A stretch of DNA of 64,000 bases from Clostridia bacterium (GTDB lineage: Bacteria; Acidobacteriota; Terriglobia; Terriglobales; Acidobacteriaceae): the NCBI GenBank assembly GCA_035561135.1, contig DATMYA010000085.1, forward strand, positions 177,256-241,255, in the 5' to 3' direction. A program made the translations under genes and the position numbers. The notes under the pieces are model-generated. The model saw only the letters and a list, made by a program, of their open reading frames with translations. It was not told where the DNA came from and ran no database searches. Shown here piece after piece: positions 10,059-19,954 of the stretch (positions are counted from its first letter, which is position 1; each line of letters starts with the position of its first letter).

Positions 10059-10091
10059 GCCTAAGGGTTACCAGTTTGGTGCCTTAGGGTT
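10059..10091. promoter_or_regulatory. Paired GCCTWAGGGTT repeats upstream of the XRE regulator
   Basis: GCCTAAGGGTT (10059-10069) and GCCTTAGGGTT (10081-10091) are nearly identical direct repeats 22 bp apart, two helical turns. Each contains the heptamer CCTWAGG. They lie 33-65 bp before the ATG of the regulator gene and just after a TTGACA hexamer at 10023-10028. The position suits an autoregulatory operator. Confidence 0.5.
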
Positions 10092-10123
10092 GAGAGTGCC
10101 TGCTCTGGCAACTCCCACATTTC

Positions 10124-10657
10124 ATGGCCACAACACTCGCGCCCGTCGACTCCAGGGAAGTGGTGCGCTGCGACCAATGCCATCTCGTGCAATTCCGCAC
10201 GAACAATAATCTTTGCCGCAAATGCAAGTTGTCCCTTGATGAAGAACCTGAGCCGGTGGCGATGCAACCTGTCATCGAGCCTCAACCCACGTCGTCTCAT
10301 TCAACACACCTGCCAGTTGCGCTAGCGATTCGTTCGTTGCGCCTTCGCGCCGGATTGAGCCAGCGCCAGCTCGCGCTGCGCATGCGCGTGCCGCGCACCT
10401 ACGTATCCAAGATCGAGAACGAAAAGGCCTGTCCAACGCTTTCTTCGCTGGAACGGCTGGCCAACGCGTTGCATGTGAGCGTCCCCGACTTGCTGAAAGG
10501 CGACGCGCACAATTTACAGGATGACATCCGCGAGTTGCAGTCTGACGAATTCATCGCGGAATTGATCGACCTGCTTCCCAAGCTGTCACCGATGGACTGC
10601 GCCACCATCATGGCACGCGTGCGCGACATGAGCATCATGCCACGACGAACTGCATAG
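10124..10657 (+). CDS. Zinc-ribbon plus XRE-type helix-turn-helix transcriptional regulator
   Basis: The 177-residue protein starts with a four-Cys ribbon (CDQCHLVQFRTNNNLCRKC, about 18-36), followed by a linker. A Cro/C1-type HTH covers about 65-120, with SLRLRAGLSQRQLALRMRV and the recognition helix RTYVSKIENEKACPTLSSL. The C-terminal tail is helical. The ribbon-HTH combination is unusual compared with plain XRE repressors and could sense metal or redox state. It probably represses its own gene through the paired repeats upstream, and may also act on the similar site at 3.5 kb; both are inferences. Confidence 0.8.
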   Translation: MATTLAPVDSREVVRCDQCHLVQFRTNNNLCRKCKLSLDEEPEPVAMQPVIEPQPTSSHSTHLPVALAIRSLRLRAGLSQRQLALRMRVPRTYVSKIENEKACPTLSSLERLANALHVSVPDLLKGDAHNLQDDIRELQSDEFIAELIDLLPKLSPMDCATIMARVRDMSIMPRRTA

Positions 10658-10697
10658 TTCTCGATCAATGCGTCGCCAGTCAACTCAACCAACAAGA

Positions 10698-10721
10698 AGG
10701 CCGGAGCAAACGCTCCGGCCT
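10698..10721. terminator. Bidirectional terminator hairpin
   Basis: AGGCCGGAGC (10698-10707), loop AAAC, and GCTCCGGCCT (10712-10721) form a perfect 10-bp GC-rich stem between the convergent XRE and TonB-receptor genes. No long T run follows. Confidence 0.75.
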
Positions 10722-10740
10722 GACTGCTTGTGGTCAAAAG

Positions 10741-13134
10741 CTAATCAATAGCTCCGGCGCCTTTTTTCCCTGTTTTTGACCAGTGGAAGATCATGCGCAC
10801 GGCGACCTCGCGCGGACGGCCGATGTGCGTGCCGGAGAAAACGCTCTCGAAGTTGAACAGGTAGAAGCGGTCGAACATGTTGTTGACCGTCAACTGCAAG
10901 CTCACCGGGAATCGCCGTTCGCGCATCATGTCGTAGCCGAGCGCTAGTTCAAAAACGGAGCGTGGCTTTACCCGGAGCCGTACCGGATCCAACTGCTCTT
11001 GCAGGCGCGGGTCTAGTGAGTTGAACGTGGCCGGATTGAAATCGGTGGGGACTCCGCTGTCGTAGCGTCCGGTGAAGCTGCCCCATGCGCCCGATTTGTG
11101 CGAATAGGTGACTCCAAACTGCCCTTCGTTGCGCTCGTCATGATCGTTGGGGAACTGAATCCCCGGAACAAGCAACTCGGAACTCGCTTCGCCCAGAAAC
11201 AGGCCACCTACGATCGGCGTCGTTCCATTCGACTTGGAATTGGCATAGCTCATGAAGCCGCTGAAGCCGTGAACCTCGGCCAGGTCAAGACGCACTTCGG
11301 TGCCGCGCACGTCGCCGCGAGCGATCGCGATCGGGAAGATGACGCCTGTTTCGAGAAACTGATCCTTATCGGAAAAGTTCTTGATGTTCTTCATGTATCG
11401 GGACACGTCGAAGCGAAGAAATCGTCCGAACTGCTGTTGTACGCCGAACTCATAAAAGTTCTGCCACTCGGGCGGCACAGCATGAGTGGTTCCGCTTGCA
11501 ACAGGTGAAAACATCTGCCCGGCTTGCGAGGACGAGAGCAAGAGGTTTTCCGTTGGCGGCGTCTGGAACAAGCGGTTATACGAAGCGCGCACCACGGTGC
11601 CGGTCTGCTTGACGAAGTATGCGAGGCCCACCCGCGGACTCCAGGCGTCTTCACGCGTAATGATGTCGTAGTGGTCGTAACGCAGCCCCAGATCAACCGT
11701 CAGGCGATCGAATACCCTGAGGTGATCCTGCAAGTAGAACGCGGACTGGTTTCCTGTTTTCGCACCCGTAAACACGAATGGGCGGGAAAGCGGAAAAGCA
11801 CTGGCGGGGTTGCTTGGATCGGCAAGGATCAGGCGATCCGTGGCAGCCACGGTGAAGAACTCCGATATCGGGAGGCGCTTGGCTTCAAAACCGACCTTGA
11901 AGGAATTGTTCTTCCACTCATGGCTAAGGTTCGCGCGCGCGCCTTCATTGCGTTGGCGGCGACTCTGCTCAGCGGAGAACGGGAAGCCCGTCGCTTGCGG
12001 ATCCAGCAAGCGCGCCGAGGATGAACGCCGGTACACGACGGCGTCGAGTACGGTGGCGGAGCCGAATACGTGGTTCCAGCCAAGCGACTCGGAATCGTCG
12101 CGAAGCTCTTGGCGAAGGCGCTGCCCCATGATCTGCTGCTCAAACCTGTTCGGAACGCGGAAGTCCGAGCCGTTGGTTGAGAGTGACAGGCGCAGTGAAT
12201 CCTTTTCCGAAGGTGCCCAATCGAAGCGCGTAAAGAGCCGCGCGTTGCCGCCGACGTTGTTGTAATTCCCTATCTCTGGAGGATCGAGGTAGCGGCGGCT
12301 ACGGCTGGTCCCACCGGAGACGAACACGCCTAGCTTGCCAACGTGCCCACCGAACTCTCCCCCGACATCGCTCATGCTGGAAGAACCGCTGCTCAGCGAC
12401 ACGCTGCCGGTCCACGGCATTTCGAGCCCGGAGCGCGTGTTGACGTTGACGACCGCCCCAAGCTTATCGCCGTACTCGGCGGGAATGTTGCCGGTCATAA
12501 CCTCCGTCGTGCGCATGTTCTGGACGCTGAGGCCGGTCGAGAAAACCGCGGACAGTTGCTCGGTGATGGGCACGCCGTCTACGACGTATTGCACCTGCGA
12601 TTCCGAGCCCCGCGCGTGCATTCGACCGTTGTCGTCCTGCACCACTCCGGGAACAGACTGCACAACGGAGGACATCCCACGGCCCGGGGTGCTCTGAGGC
12701 AACTTTCCCAGTTCGGCGTAATCCAGGTCGTGATGAGTGCCGCTGGAGGTGGTCTCGAGTAATGGTGCTTGCTCGGTGACCGTCACTTCCTGCTGCGACG
12801 TTGCAAGTTGAAGTTTCAGGTTGACGATCAGGGGTACGTTGCTGCGCAACTCGCCCGACTGGTCACCATGCTGGAAGCCGGAGGCCTCCGCGTGCACGGT
12901 AAATTGGGAATAGGGAATGTTGGCAAATTTGTAGAAGCCGTTGTTATCCGTACTAACAACCTGCTTATACCCGGAAAGTGCGCTGGTCAGCGTCACCCTT
13001 GCATTCGGTATGACCGCACCGGTCGGGTCCGCAACCGTGCCCTGCACTACGCCCACGTTCTGCGCAAAGACCAGGACGGACATTAGCACCAGCAAAGCTG
13101 TGCCATATAGGAACTTACACCTGCAATATCGCAT
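10741..13134 (-). CDS. TonB-dependent outer-membrane receptor with N-terminal carboxypeptidase-like domain (Oar type)
   Basis: This outer-membrane beta-barrel imports a large substrate with energy from TonB. From the ATG at 13134 (GGAGAG just upstream) there is a signal peptide ending VLVFAQ, then a carboxypeptidase-regulatory-like domain (VVQGTVADPTGAVIPNARVTLTS), a plug domain (about 105-230, with VVQSVPGVVQDDNGRMHARG and VQYVVDGVPI), and a ~550-residue barrel. The usual barrel end is followed by a short basic tail (SKTGKKGAGAID), so the C terminus is slightly extended. The frame is open 27 codons further up, but that part overlaps the next gene and lacks a signal peptide. The substrate is unknown. 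It probably forms an operon with the small His/Cys gene upstream. Confidence 0.9.
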   Translation of the reverse strand: MRYCRCKFLYGTALLVLMSVLVFAQNVGVVQGTVADPTGAVIPNARVTLTSALSGYKQVVSTDNNGFYKFANIPYSQFTVHAEASGFQHGDQSGELRSNVPLIVNLKLQLATSQQEVTVTEQAPLLETTSSGTHHDLDYAELGKLPQSTPGRGMSSVVQSVPGVVQDDNGRMHARGSESQVQYVVDGVPITEQLSAVFSTGLSVQNMRTTEVMTGNIPAEYGDKLGAVVNVNTRSGLEMPWTGSVSLSSGSSSMSDVGGEFGGHVGKLGVFVSGGTSRSRRYLDPPEIGNYNNVGGNARLFTRFDWAPSEKDSLRLSLSTNGSDFRVPNRFEQQIMGQRLRQELRDDSESLGWNHVFGSATVLDAVVYRRSSSARLLDPQATGFPFSAEQSRRQRNEGARANLSHEWKNNSFKVGFEAKRLPISEFFTVAATDRLILADPSNPASAFPLSRPFVFTGAKTGNQSAFYLQDHLRVFDRLTVDLGLRYDHYDIITREDAWSPRVGLAYFVKQTGTVVRASYNRLFQTPPTENLLLSSSQAGQMFSPVASGTTHAVPPEWQNFYEFGVQQQFGRFLRFDVSRYMKNIKNFSDKDQFLETGVIFPIAIARGDVRGTEVRLDLAEVHGFSGFMSYANSKSNGTTPIVGGLFLGEASSELLVPGIQFPNDHDERNEGQFGVTYSHKSGAWGSFTGRYDSGVPTDFNPATFNSLDPRLQEQLDPVRLRVKPRSVFELALGYDMMRERRFPVSLQLTVNNMFDRFYLFNFESVFSGTHIGRPREVAVRMIFHWSKTGKKGAGAID

Positions 13135-13183
13135 GTTCTCTCTCCGACGAATATGAACTCGGTACCTGAAACCTGGGACCAAA

Positions 13184-13519
13184 TCACACGATGGGAGGGG
13201 GGCGAATAACGACACGAAGCAGGGATTGGTGGGAATAAGCGCTTACAGCAGGGGTCAGTAGATGTTCAAGCACCAACCGGAACGGGGGCGACTGAACGTT
13301 GAGCGAGGCTTCCGTCGCAAGCAAACCGAGGCACAGAACACAGCCGGAGTCCGCGCCAGAAACCATATGCGCGACTACGGACGCTTTTCCATCGCTCGGC
13401 CCATCGCGATGGATATGCGTTGCCTGTGCGCCTGTCACAAGCGCCACAGCCAGGATGCACGTCCACACGACCCACTTGTGCAGGTCTTGGAGGAAACGAG
13501 ATCGTGGCTGCCGCAACAT
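13184..13519 (-). CDS. Small exported His/Cys protein (DUF2946-like)
   Basis: The 111-residue protein has an N-terminal basic stretch and hydrophobic helix (VVWTCILAVALVTGAQA), then THIH and a GCVLCLGLLA pair, suggesting a periplasmic metal-binding peptide. The layout resembles DUF2946-type proteins often found beside TonB receptors and copper genes. It lies 49 bp upstream of the receptor ATG on the same strand, so the two are probably co-transcribed and may serve the same metal or metal complex. Family assignment is by resemblance; metal binding is inferred from the His and Cys residues. Confidence 0.6.
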   Translation of the reverse strand: MLRQPRSRFLQDLHKWVVWTCILAVALVTGAQATHIHRDGPSDGKASVVAHMVSGADSGCVLCLGLLATEASLNVQSPPFRLVLEHLLTPAVSAYSHQSLLRVVIRPPPIV

Positions 13520-13560
13520 AGTTGATTTGGATGCCTGAGTAGCTGGATTAGGCTCTTGAA

Positions 13561-13566
13561 ATTATA
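13561..13566 (-). promoter_or_regulatory. Candidate -10 box for the small His/Cys gene and TonB receptor
   Basis: On the minus strand the hexamer is a perfect TATAAT, 42 bases before the ATG at 13519. No good -35 box is seen at 16-18 bases, so an activator may be needed. Confidence 0.4.
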
Positions 13567-13695
13567 CGTCGCTCGTTCGACTGGTGATGGATGTGCGCCG
13601 TCTGCCACGGCTCATGCAACGAAAGTTTGCGTGTTGGCGTCTTAACCAGTTAATGCGATTGGGCGAAGAGCGCTATTCCTCCCCATAAGTTCTTT

Positions 13696-13730
13696 GAGCC
13701 AAAAGGCTCGCCAGCGATGGCGAGCCTTTT
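13696..13730 (+). promoter_or_regulatory. Alternative-hairpin leader before the zinc-ribbon gene
   Basis: A perfect 12-bp stem is formed by AAAAGGCTCGCC (13701-13712) and GGCGAGCCTTTT (13719-13730) with a six-base loop. The GGCTC at 13705-13709 can instead pair with GAGCC at 13696-13700 across AAAA, so two hairpins exclude each other. It sits 25 bp before the ATG of the next plus-strand gene and upstream of the divergent operon, where a plain terminator is not expected. Confidence 0.5.
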
Positions 13731-13754
13731 GCTCAGAAGGCAGTATAAGCAGCC

Positions 13755-13979
13755 ATGAAACCCCATCAGGCGAAGGTTAGCGAGTGCGCAAATCCGGAAT
13801 GCAAGGCTGAATTTCGCCGCTTGGGAGAAGGCAAACTGTTCGTGCAACCGGCATCCCGGCGACACCAGCGCCAGAAGGCAGTGTGGCTGTGTCGAATCTG
13901 CTCCCAGAGCCTGACCATGCAGTTTGACGAGGAGCAAGAAACCTTTGTGCTGCAGAAAATAGGCGGGGCTGCCGCCTAG
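13755..13979 (+). CDS. Small zinc-ribbon protein of unknown function
   Basis: The 74-residue protein has CANPECKAEF near the N terminus and WLCRICSQSL further on, a Cys-x4-Cys / Cys-x2-Cys pair that suggests one bound zinc. It has no membrane segment. Small proteins of this layout are common hypotheticals in Acidobacteria; no role is known to me. It is followed by the uppS operon on the same strand after 68 bp and is preceded by a striking hairpin. Confidence 0.6.
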   Translation: MKPHQAKVSECANPECKAEFRRLGEGKLFVQPASRRHQRQKAVWLCRICSQSLTMQFDEEQETFVLQKIGGAAA

Positions 13980-14047
13980 CTTCTTCTGGTTACATTGCAA
14001 GAAGCCCGTTCCCTATGCTAGTTTCAATGTTTTCATAGGGGTACATT

Positions 14048-14842
14048 TTGCGCACAACCGTCCCCGCCGGACTGAATCGCAAAGAAGCCGAGATATACGC
14101 CCGGCTTGATCCAGCACGGCTTCCGCAACATATAGCAGTCATCATGGACGGCAACGGCCGCTGGGCTCGCAGCCGCCATCTGCCTCGCATCGCCGGTCAC
14201 CGCGCCGGCGTTGAGGCCGTGCGCTCTACCGTAGAGACTGCGGCCAGTATCAAAATCCCTTCGCTTACTCTGTACGCTTTTTCAGTCGAGAACTGGAAGA
14301 AGCGTCCCCGCACGGAAACGGGATTCCTGATGGCGCTGTTGCGCCGCTATCTGAAGCAGGAAGTCCCGTCGCTGCTGAAGAACAACATCCGCCTGCAATA
14401 CATCGGACGGGAACACGAGTTGCCCCCCGAAGTACAGGAGCGAATGGAATGGGCTCGACAGGCCACGGCAGGAAATACCGGCATGGTGCTGACCCTGGCG
14501 CTCAACTACGGTTCGCGTTCCGAACTGGTAGATGCATTCCAATCTATCGTCCACACGGCGATGAATAACGGCGGTCTTTCACACATGAAAGTGGACGAGG
14601 ACCTTATCTCGCGGCACCTGTATACGAATGGCCTTCCTGACCCGGACCTGGTGATCCGAACCAGCGGAGAAATGCGTCTCAGCAACTTTCTCCTATGGCA
14701 GCTTGCCTATGCTGAGATCTATGTCACAGAGACGCTGTGGCCAGACTTTCGCGGTACCCACCTGCTGAACGCGCTTTTCGAATACCAGAAGCGCGAACGG
14801 CGTTATGGCGGACTTGGCGCGTCCGGTGCGCACCCCGAATGA
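14048..14842 (+). CDS. uppS: Isoprenyl transferase (undecaprenyl diphosphate synthase)
   Basis: UppS condenses isopentenyl diphosphate units with farnesyl diphosphate to make the C55 lipid carrier for peptidoglycan and other envelope glycans. The 264-residue protein has the catalytic MDGNGRWARSRHLPRIAGH motif (about 35-53), LTLYAFSVENWKKRP, and the C-terminal PDPDLVIRTSGEMRLSNFLLWQ and WPDF motifs. The start is a TTG preceded by AGGGGT; an ATG exists only inside the catalytic motif. Its stop overlaps the cdsA start as ATGA, so they are coupled. It begins a lipid/envelope operon. Confidence 0.95.
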   Translation: MRTTVPAGLNRKEAEIYARLDPARLPQHIAVIMDGNGRWARSRHLPRIAGHRAGVEAVRSTVETAASIKIPSLTLYAFSVENWKKRPRTETGFLMALLRRYLKQEVPSLLKNNIRLQYIGREHELPPEVQERMEWARQATAGNTGMVLTLALNYGSRSELVDAFQSIVHTAMNNGGLSHMKVDEDLISRHLYTNGLPDPDLVIRTSGEMRLSNFLLWQLAYAEIYVTETLWPDFRGTHLLNALFEYQKRERRYGGLGASGAHPE

Positions 14843-15732
14843 AGCGCATCGTCACCGCTGCTGTCCTCATTCCGCTCGTTCTCATCAGCGTGTTTCGCGC
14901 GCCTATCTGGATGCTGGCAGCGCTTGCCGGTCTGGTTGCCGTGCTAGCCATCCGCGAATACCTTGATATTGCCGCTGCGTACGGCGCTAAACCTTTCACG
15001 TTCCTGACGTACCTGTTCACGATCACGATCTTTGCGCAGGTGATCTGGGCGTCCTCGGCACCTGCACCTTCGGCGATTGCAGTACTTGTGGCGGCGATTT
15101 TCTTTTTTCTGTTCACGCCGTTCGTGTTTCTCTGCGCGGGCATGGTGCGGGATGATCTGCGTAGCGTACTGCCCGGCGCGGCCGTCTCGTACTTTGGTCT
15201 GCCCTATGTTGGATTCTCGCTGGCTTGCCTCGTTTTTTTGCGAATGATGCCAGGTGGCTGGTTCTATGTACTATTCACGTTCCTGGTGGTCTGGGTGGGG
15301 GATACAGCTGCATACTACGTAGGCCGCTCTATGGGGCGATTGAAGTTTTCGCCGCGCATCAGTCCGAAGAAGACTTGGGAAGGCGCGATCGCCTCTCTCG
15401 TCGGAGCGGTGATCGTGGGTTGCATCGCGACCTACTTCGCGCCGGAGATCAATCGAGGACTGGTTGCCATGCGGTTGCTGGTTTCGCGGGACGCCTTTGC
15501 CGACACCCCCATGTGGGTTCCGGCTGTGCTCGCGCTGGTCATCAATGCTGCGGCGCAAGTTGGAGACCTTTTCGAGTCCCTTATCAAACGAGGCGCTGGC
15601 GTAAAGGATTCTGGAAGTATCCTGCCGGGGCATGGCGGCATGCTCGACCGGATTGACGCTCTACTGTTTGCGGTGCCGGTGGCGCTCATTCTTTTCGGCG
15701 CAACCATCGATAAATTCATTCAAATGCCCTGA
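14839..15732 (+). CDS. cdsA: Phosphatidate cytidylyltransferase
   Basis: CdsA makes CDP-diacylglycerol from phosphatidic acid and CTP, the precursor used by the PssA/Psd enzymes encoded at 53-55 kb. The 297-residue protein has about seven transmembrane helices and the family signature SLIKRGAGVKDSGSILPGHG followed by GMLDRIDAL near the C terminus. I chose the ATG at 14839, which overlaps the uppS stop. The open frame extends a further 34 codons upstream, but inside uppS. Confidence 0.95.
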   Translation: MKRIVTAAVLIPLVLISVFRAPIWMLAALAGLVAVLAIREYLDIAAAYGAKPFTFLTYLFTITIFAQVIWASSAPAPSAIAVLVAAIFFFLFTPFVFLCAGMVRDDLRSVLPGAAVSYFGLPYVGFSLACLVFLRMMPGGWFYVLFTFLVVWVGDTAAYYVGRSMGRLKFSPRISPKKTWEGAIASLVGAVIVGCIATYFAPEINRGLVAMRLLVSRDAFADTPMWVPAVLALVINAAAQVGDLFESLIKRGAGVKDSGSILPGHGGMLDRIDALLFAVPVALILFGATIDKFIQMP

Positions 15733-15760
15733 GTTCGGGTATTCTAAGCGGTTCCTCCCC

Positions 15761-16954
15761 ATGAAAAGCATCGCTATCTTAGGGTCCACCGGTTCCATCG
15801 GTTGCAGCACCCTTAACATTATCGAGTCTTATCCCGACCGGTTCAGCGTGGCGACCATGGCTGCCGGCAACAACGTCGACCTCGCCTTTGAGCAGGCGCG
15901 GCGCTGGCATCCCCGCATCCTGTCGATGGGCACCGACGACGGAGCGGAGACGGTCAGCCGCAAGCTTCGCGAAGCAGGCTTGCCGGAAATCACCGTGCTG
16001 AGTGGCTCAGCCGGTACGGTTGCCGTTGCTACGGCTCCTGAAGTGGATTTCGTGGTCAGTGCGATTGTGGGTGTCGCCGGGCTGGAAGCCACCTACGAAG
16101 CGGTGAAGGCCGGAAAGGCCATCGGCCTTGCGAACAAGGAATGCCTGGTTGCAGCCGGCGAACTCATCACGGCCGAAGCGCGGCGACAGGGCAAACCACT
16201 GCTCCCCATCGACAGCGAACACAATGCCATTCATCAGTGCATGAGGGGTGGGCGATTGCAGGAAGCGGAGCGTGTCTGGCTCACTGCTTCGGGCGGCCCG
16301 TTTCTGCATACCCCGAAAGCCGCCTTCGACAGCATCACGGTCGAGCAGGCGTTGAACCATCCTACGTGGAAGATGGGTCGGCGGATTACCATAGACTCTG
16401 CGACCCTGATGAACAAAGGTTTTGAGGTGATCGAGGCGTGCAGGTTGTTCGACTTGCCGCCCGCCAAGGTTCAGGTCATCGTGCATCCGCAGTCCACCAT
16501 CCACTCGATGGTCGAGTTCGTGGATGGCAGTCTGTTGGCGCAGATATCCGTGACCGATATGCGCCTGCCCATCCTGTACGCGTTGACCTACCCGGACCGC
16601 ATAGCATCCGACCTTCGTTTTCCGGTTAAGGAGCTGCGCCAGTTGGACTTTTGCCCTCCGGATCTGGAGAAGTTCCCTTGCCTGCGCCTGGCCTATGAGG
16701 CTGCCGAGCAGGGTGGGGCCAAGACGGTGGCCCTGAACGCAGCCGATGAAGTGGCGGTTGCTGCATTCCTGGACGGAGAAATACCTTTCCAGACGATTCC
16801 AGCTACAATTCAGCAGGTATTAAAAGAAACGCCCGCGCGCCATCCCGAATCTATAAAAGAAGTTCTGAGTATGGATGTGGAGGCGCGGCAATTGGCGCGA
16901 CAGCTAATCGCCGGCACCCGGCCTTTCGTCTCGGCTCAAGGGGAAAGGGCCTAA
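15761..16954 (+). CDS. dxr: 1-deoxy-D-xylulose 5-phosphate reductoisomerase
   Basis: Dxr (IspC) converts DXP to 2-C-methyl-D-erythritol 4-phosphate with NADPH, the committed step of the MEP isoprenoid pathway. The protein starts MKSIAILGSTGSIGCST with the dinucleotide-binding motif. It contains the metal/substrate sites LANKECLVAAGE, PIDSEHNAIHQC, LTASGGPF and MGRRITIDSATLMNKGFEVIEA, and ends with a helical domain at 397 residues. The ATG at 15761 is the natural start; the frame continues upstream only into cdsA. It lies next to uppS, which uses products of the same pathway, and ispG follows 1.4 kb later. Confidence 0.96.
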   Translation: MKSIAILGSTGSIGCSTLNIIESYPDRFSVATMAAGNNVDLAFEQARRWHPRILSMGTDDGAETVSRKLREAGLPEITVLSGSAGTVAVATAPEVDFVVSAIVGVAGLEATYEAVKAGKAIGLANKECLVAAGELITAEARRQGKPLLPIDSEHNAIHQCMRGGRLQEAERVWLTASGGPFLHTPKAAFDSITVEQALNHPTWKMGRRITIDSATLMNKGFEVIEACRLFDLPPAKVQVIVHPQSTIHSMVEFVDGSLLAQISVTDMRLPILYALTYPDRIASDLRFPVKELRQLDFCPPDLEKFPCLRLAYEAAEQGGAKTVALNAADEVAVAAFLDGEIPFQTIPATIQQVLKETPARHPESIKEVLSMDVEARQLARQLIAGTRPFVSAQGERA

Positions 16955-16961
16955 AGGATCT

Positions 16962-18302
16962 ATGGCTACAGCTTTACTGTACAGCGTCGTCTCCATGGTC
17001 ATCGTGCTCGGCATAATGATTGTGGTGCATGAGTTCGGCCACTTTGCCGCGGCCAAGTTGTTTGGCGTTCGCGTGGAAGTTTTTTCCGTCGGCTTCGGCA
17101 AGCGGATTCTGGGGTTTCGGCGTGGCGAAACGGACTACCGCATTTCGCTGCTTCCGTTGGGCGGATACGTGAAGATGGCCGGGGAAAACCCTATGGAAGC
17201 GCGCACGGGCGATCCTGGCGAATTCATGTCGCACCCGCGCTGGCAACGGCTGATTATCGCGGTAGCCGGTCCGGCCATGAATATCGTGCTCGCGGTGGCG
17301 CTGCTCACCGGCGTCTTCATGGCACATTACGAGCACCCTATCTACCTCGACCAACCGGCGATTATTGGATGGGTTCTGGAGAACTCTGCGGCAGAGAAGG
17401 CGGGTTTCCAGGCGGGTGATCGCATCGTTCGTATTGGCGGCACGCAAAATCCCACATGGGAGGAAGTGATCCCACGGGTAATGCTCAGCCCGAACCAGCC
17501 GGTCGAAATGGCGGTCCAACGCGGCAATGAAATTTTGTCAAAAACTATCACTCCCGAATCCAACGGACCGGAACAGTTCGGCAACCCTGGATGGCTGCCC
17601 GAGCAACCGAACACGGTGACGGAAACCGAACCCGATATGCCGGCCGCCAAAGCCGGTATCCAGGTTGGGGATGAGATCGTCGCGATCAACGGCATCGCGG
17701 TTCGTTCCACGCCGGGCATGGCTCGTCAGTTACAAGAGACCAAGGACCAGCCGGTCACGATCACTGCCCTGCGTGGTGGTCGCGAGATGAAGTTCAACAT
17801 GATACCCGTGCTCACGGAGATTGACGGACGCAAGCAATACCGCGTGGGCGTCCGCTCCGAGCCGCAGCATGTTGACAAGCTGCCGTTCACGCAAGCCGTG
17901 GCCAAGTCGGTCGATCAGAACAAGAAGAACTCGATGCTGATTCTCGAGTTAGTTCAGAAGATGATGCAGCGGAAGGTTTCCATCAAGCAGATGGAAGGGC
18001 CAATCGGAATCGCTCGCGCTTCCGGACAGGCGGCTCAAGAAGCAGGCTGGACGCCGCTACTCGGCCTGATGGCCGCGATCAGCCTGAACCTTGGCATCTT
18101 CAATCTCTTCCCGATTCCAATTCTGGATGGCGGGCTGATTCTGCTGCTGCTGATCGAATCGCTCATGCGGCGGGACATCAGCCAGCGCATCAAGGAACGT
18201 ATCTACCAGGCTGCATTCGTGTGCCTGATCCTGTTCGCCGGACTCGTGATCTTTAACGACGTTATGAAGGCGCTGCCGGGACTGACGCAACATATTCAAT
18301 AA
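16962..18302 (+). CDS. rseP: Site-2 intramembrane zinc protease RseP
   Basis: RseP cleaves membrane-bound anti-sigma factors and signal-peptide remnants inside the membrane. The 446-residue protein has HEFGH at residues 23-27 in the first transmembrane helix, two PDZ domains (about 125-200 and 205-285), and the C-terminal helix with NLFPIPILDGG bearing the third zinc ligand. It starts eight bases after the dxr stop, an arrangement seen in many bacteria (uppS-cdsA-dxr-rseP). A strong terminator follows. Confidence 0.95.
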   Translation: MATALLYSVVSMVIVLGIMIVVHEFGHFAAAKLFGVRVEVFSVGFGKRILGFRRGETDYRISLLPLGGYVKMAGENPMEARTGDPGEFMSHPRWQRLIIAVAGPAMNIVLAVALLTGVFMAHYEHPIYLDQPAIIGWVLENSAAEKAGFQAGDRIVRIGGTQNPTWEEVIPRVMLSPNQPVEMAVQRGNEILSKTITPESNGPEQFGNPGWLPEQPNTVTETEPDMPAAKAGIQVGDEIVAINGIAVRSTPGMARQLQETKDQPVTITALRGGREMKFNMIPVLTEIDGRKQYRVGVRSEPQHVDKLPFTQAVAKSVDQNKKNSMLILELVQKMMQRKVSIKQMEGPIGIARASGQAAQEAGWTPLLGLMAAISLNLGIFNLFPIPILDGGLILLLLIESLMRRDISQRIKERIYQAAFVCLILFAGLVIFNDVMKALPGLTQHIQ

Positions 18303-18352
18303 GCAACACTGGTCGAAATAGACCGTTCGAAACAGACTGGTTGAGAGAGACA

Positions 18353-18380
18353 GGGGGCGCGTCGAGCGCCCCTTTATTTT
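18353..18380 (+). terminator. Rho-independent terminator after rseP
   Basis: GGGGCGC (18354-18360), loop GTCGA, and GCGCCCC (18366-18372) are followed by TTTATTTT. It ends the uppS-cdsA-dxr-rseP transcript. Confidence 0.85.
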
Positions 18381-18400
18381 GCTAAACTTAGTCAGACCTC

Positions 18401-19651
<1,251 letters not shown>

Positions 19652-19681
19652 TCGTCCGGCTTACGTGAGTATTCAGAATAG

Positions 19682-19712
19682 AAAAGACGCGCCGCAAAGC
19701 GCGTCTTTTTTA
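19682..19712 (+). terminator. Rho-independent terminator after ispG
   Basis: AAAAGACGCGC (19682-19692), loop CGCAAA, and GCGCGTCTTTT (19699-19709) form a perfect 11-bp stem followed by more T residues. Confidence 0.9.
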
Positions 19713-19954
19713 TTTGTACATCCTTCACGAAGATCTTGCCCGGCGGCGCTGGTTGGCGCTCGCCGGGTCTCATGGCGGCGAACGGCTTGGCTGCTTCCGT
19801 ATGGAAGTCAATCGGCCATCATCTTTAACCTGGCAGAAATGCAAGCGCCGTTTGCGCCAACGTCACTTCTGCCGCAACATCCTGCATTCCGAACCTTTCG
19901 TTAGGAATCGCAGACGTCGCATTCACCGCTGATGCTCACGCATCAAAGCGCGCA
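19713..19954. other. Intergenic stretch without a recognised gene
   Basis: Between the ispG terminator and the 40-residue minus-strand ORF I see only short overlapping open frames with Arg/His/Cys-rich, unlikely products and no ribosome binding sites. The 190 bp from 20078 to 20266, before the DUF72 stop, also hold nothing else I can support. Confidence 0.5.

Noticed and set aside
15776..15785. CTTAGGGT at the start of dxr as a further operator half-site
   Set aside because: It encodes the conserved ILGST of Dxr and has no partner repeat nearby, so it is best explained by coding constraint.
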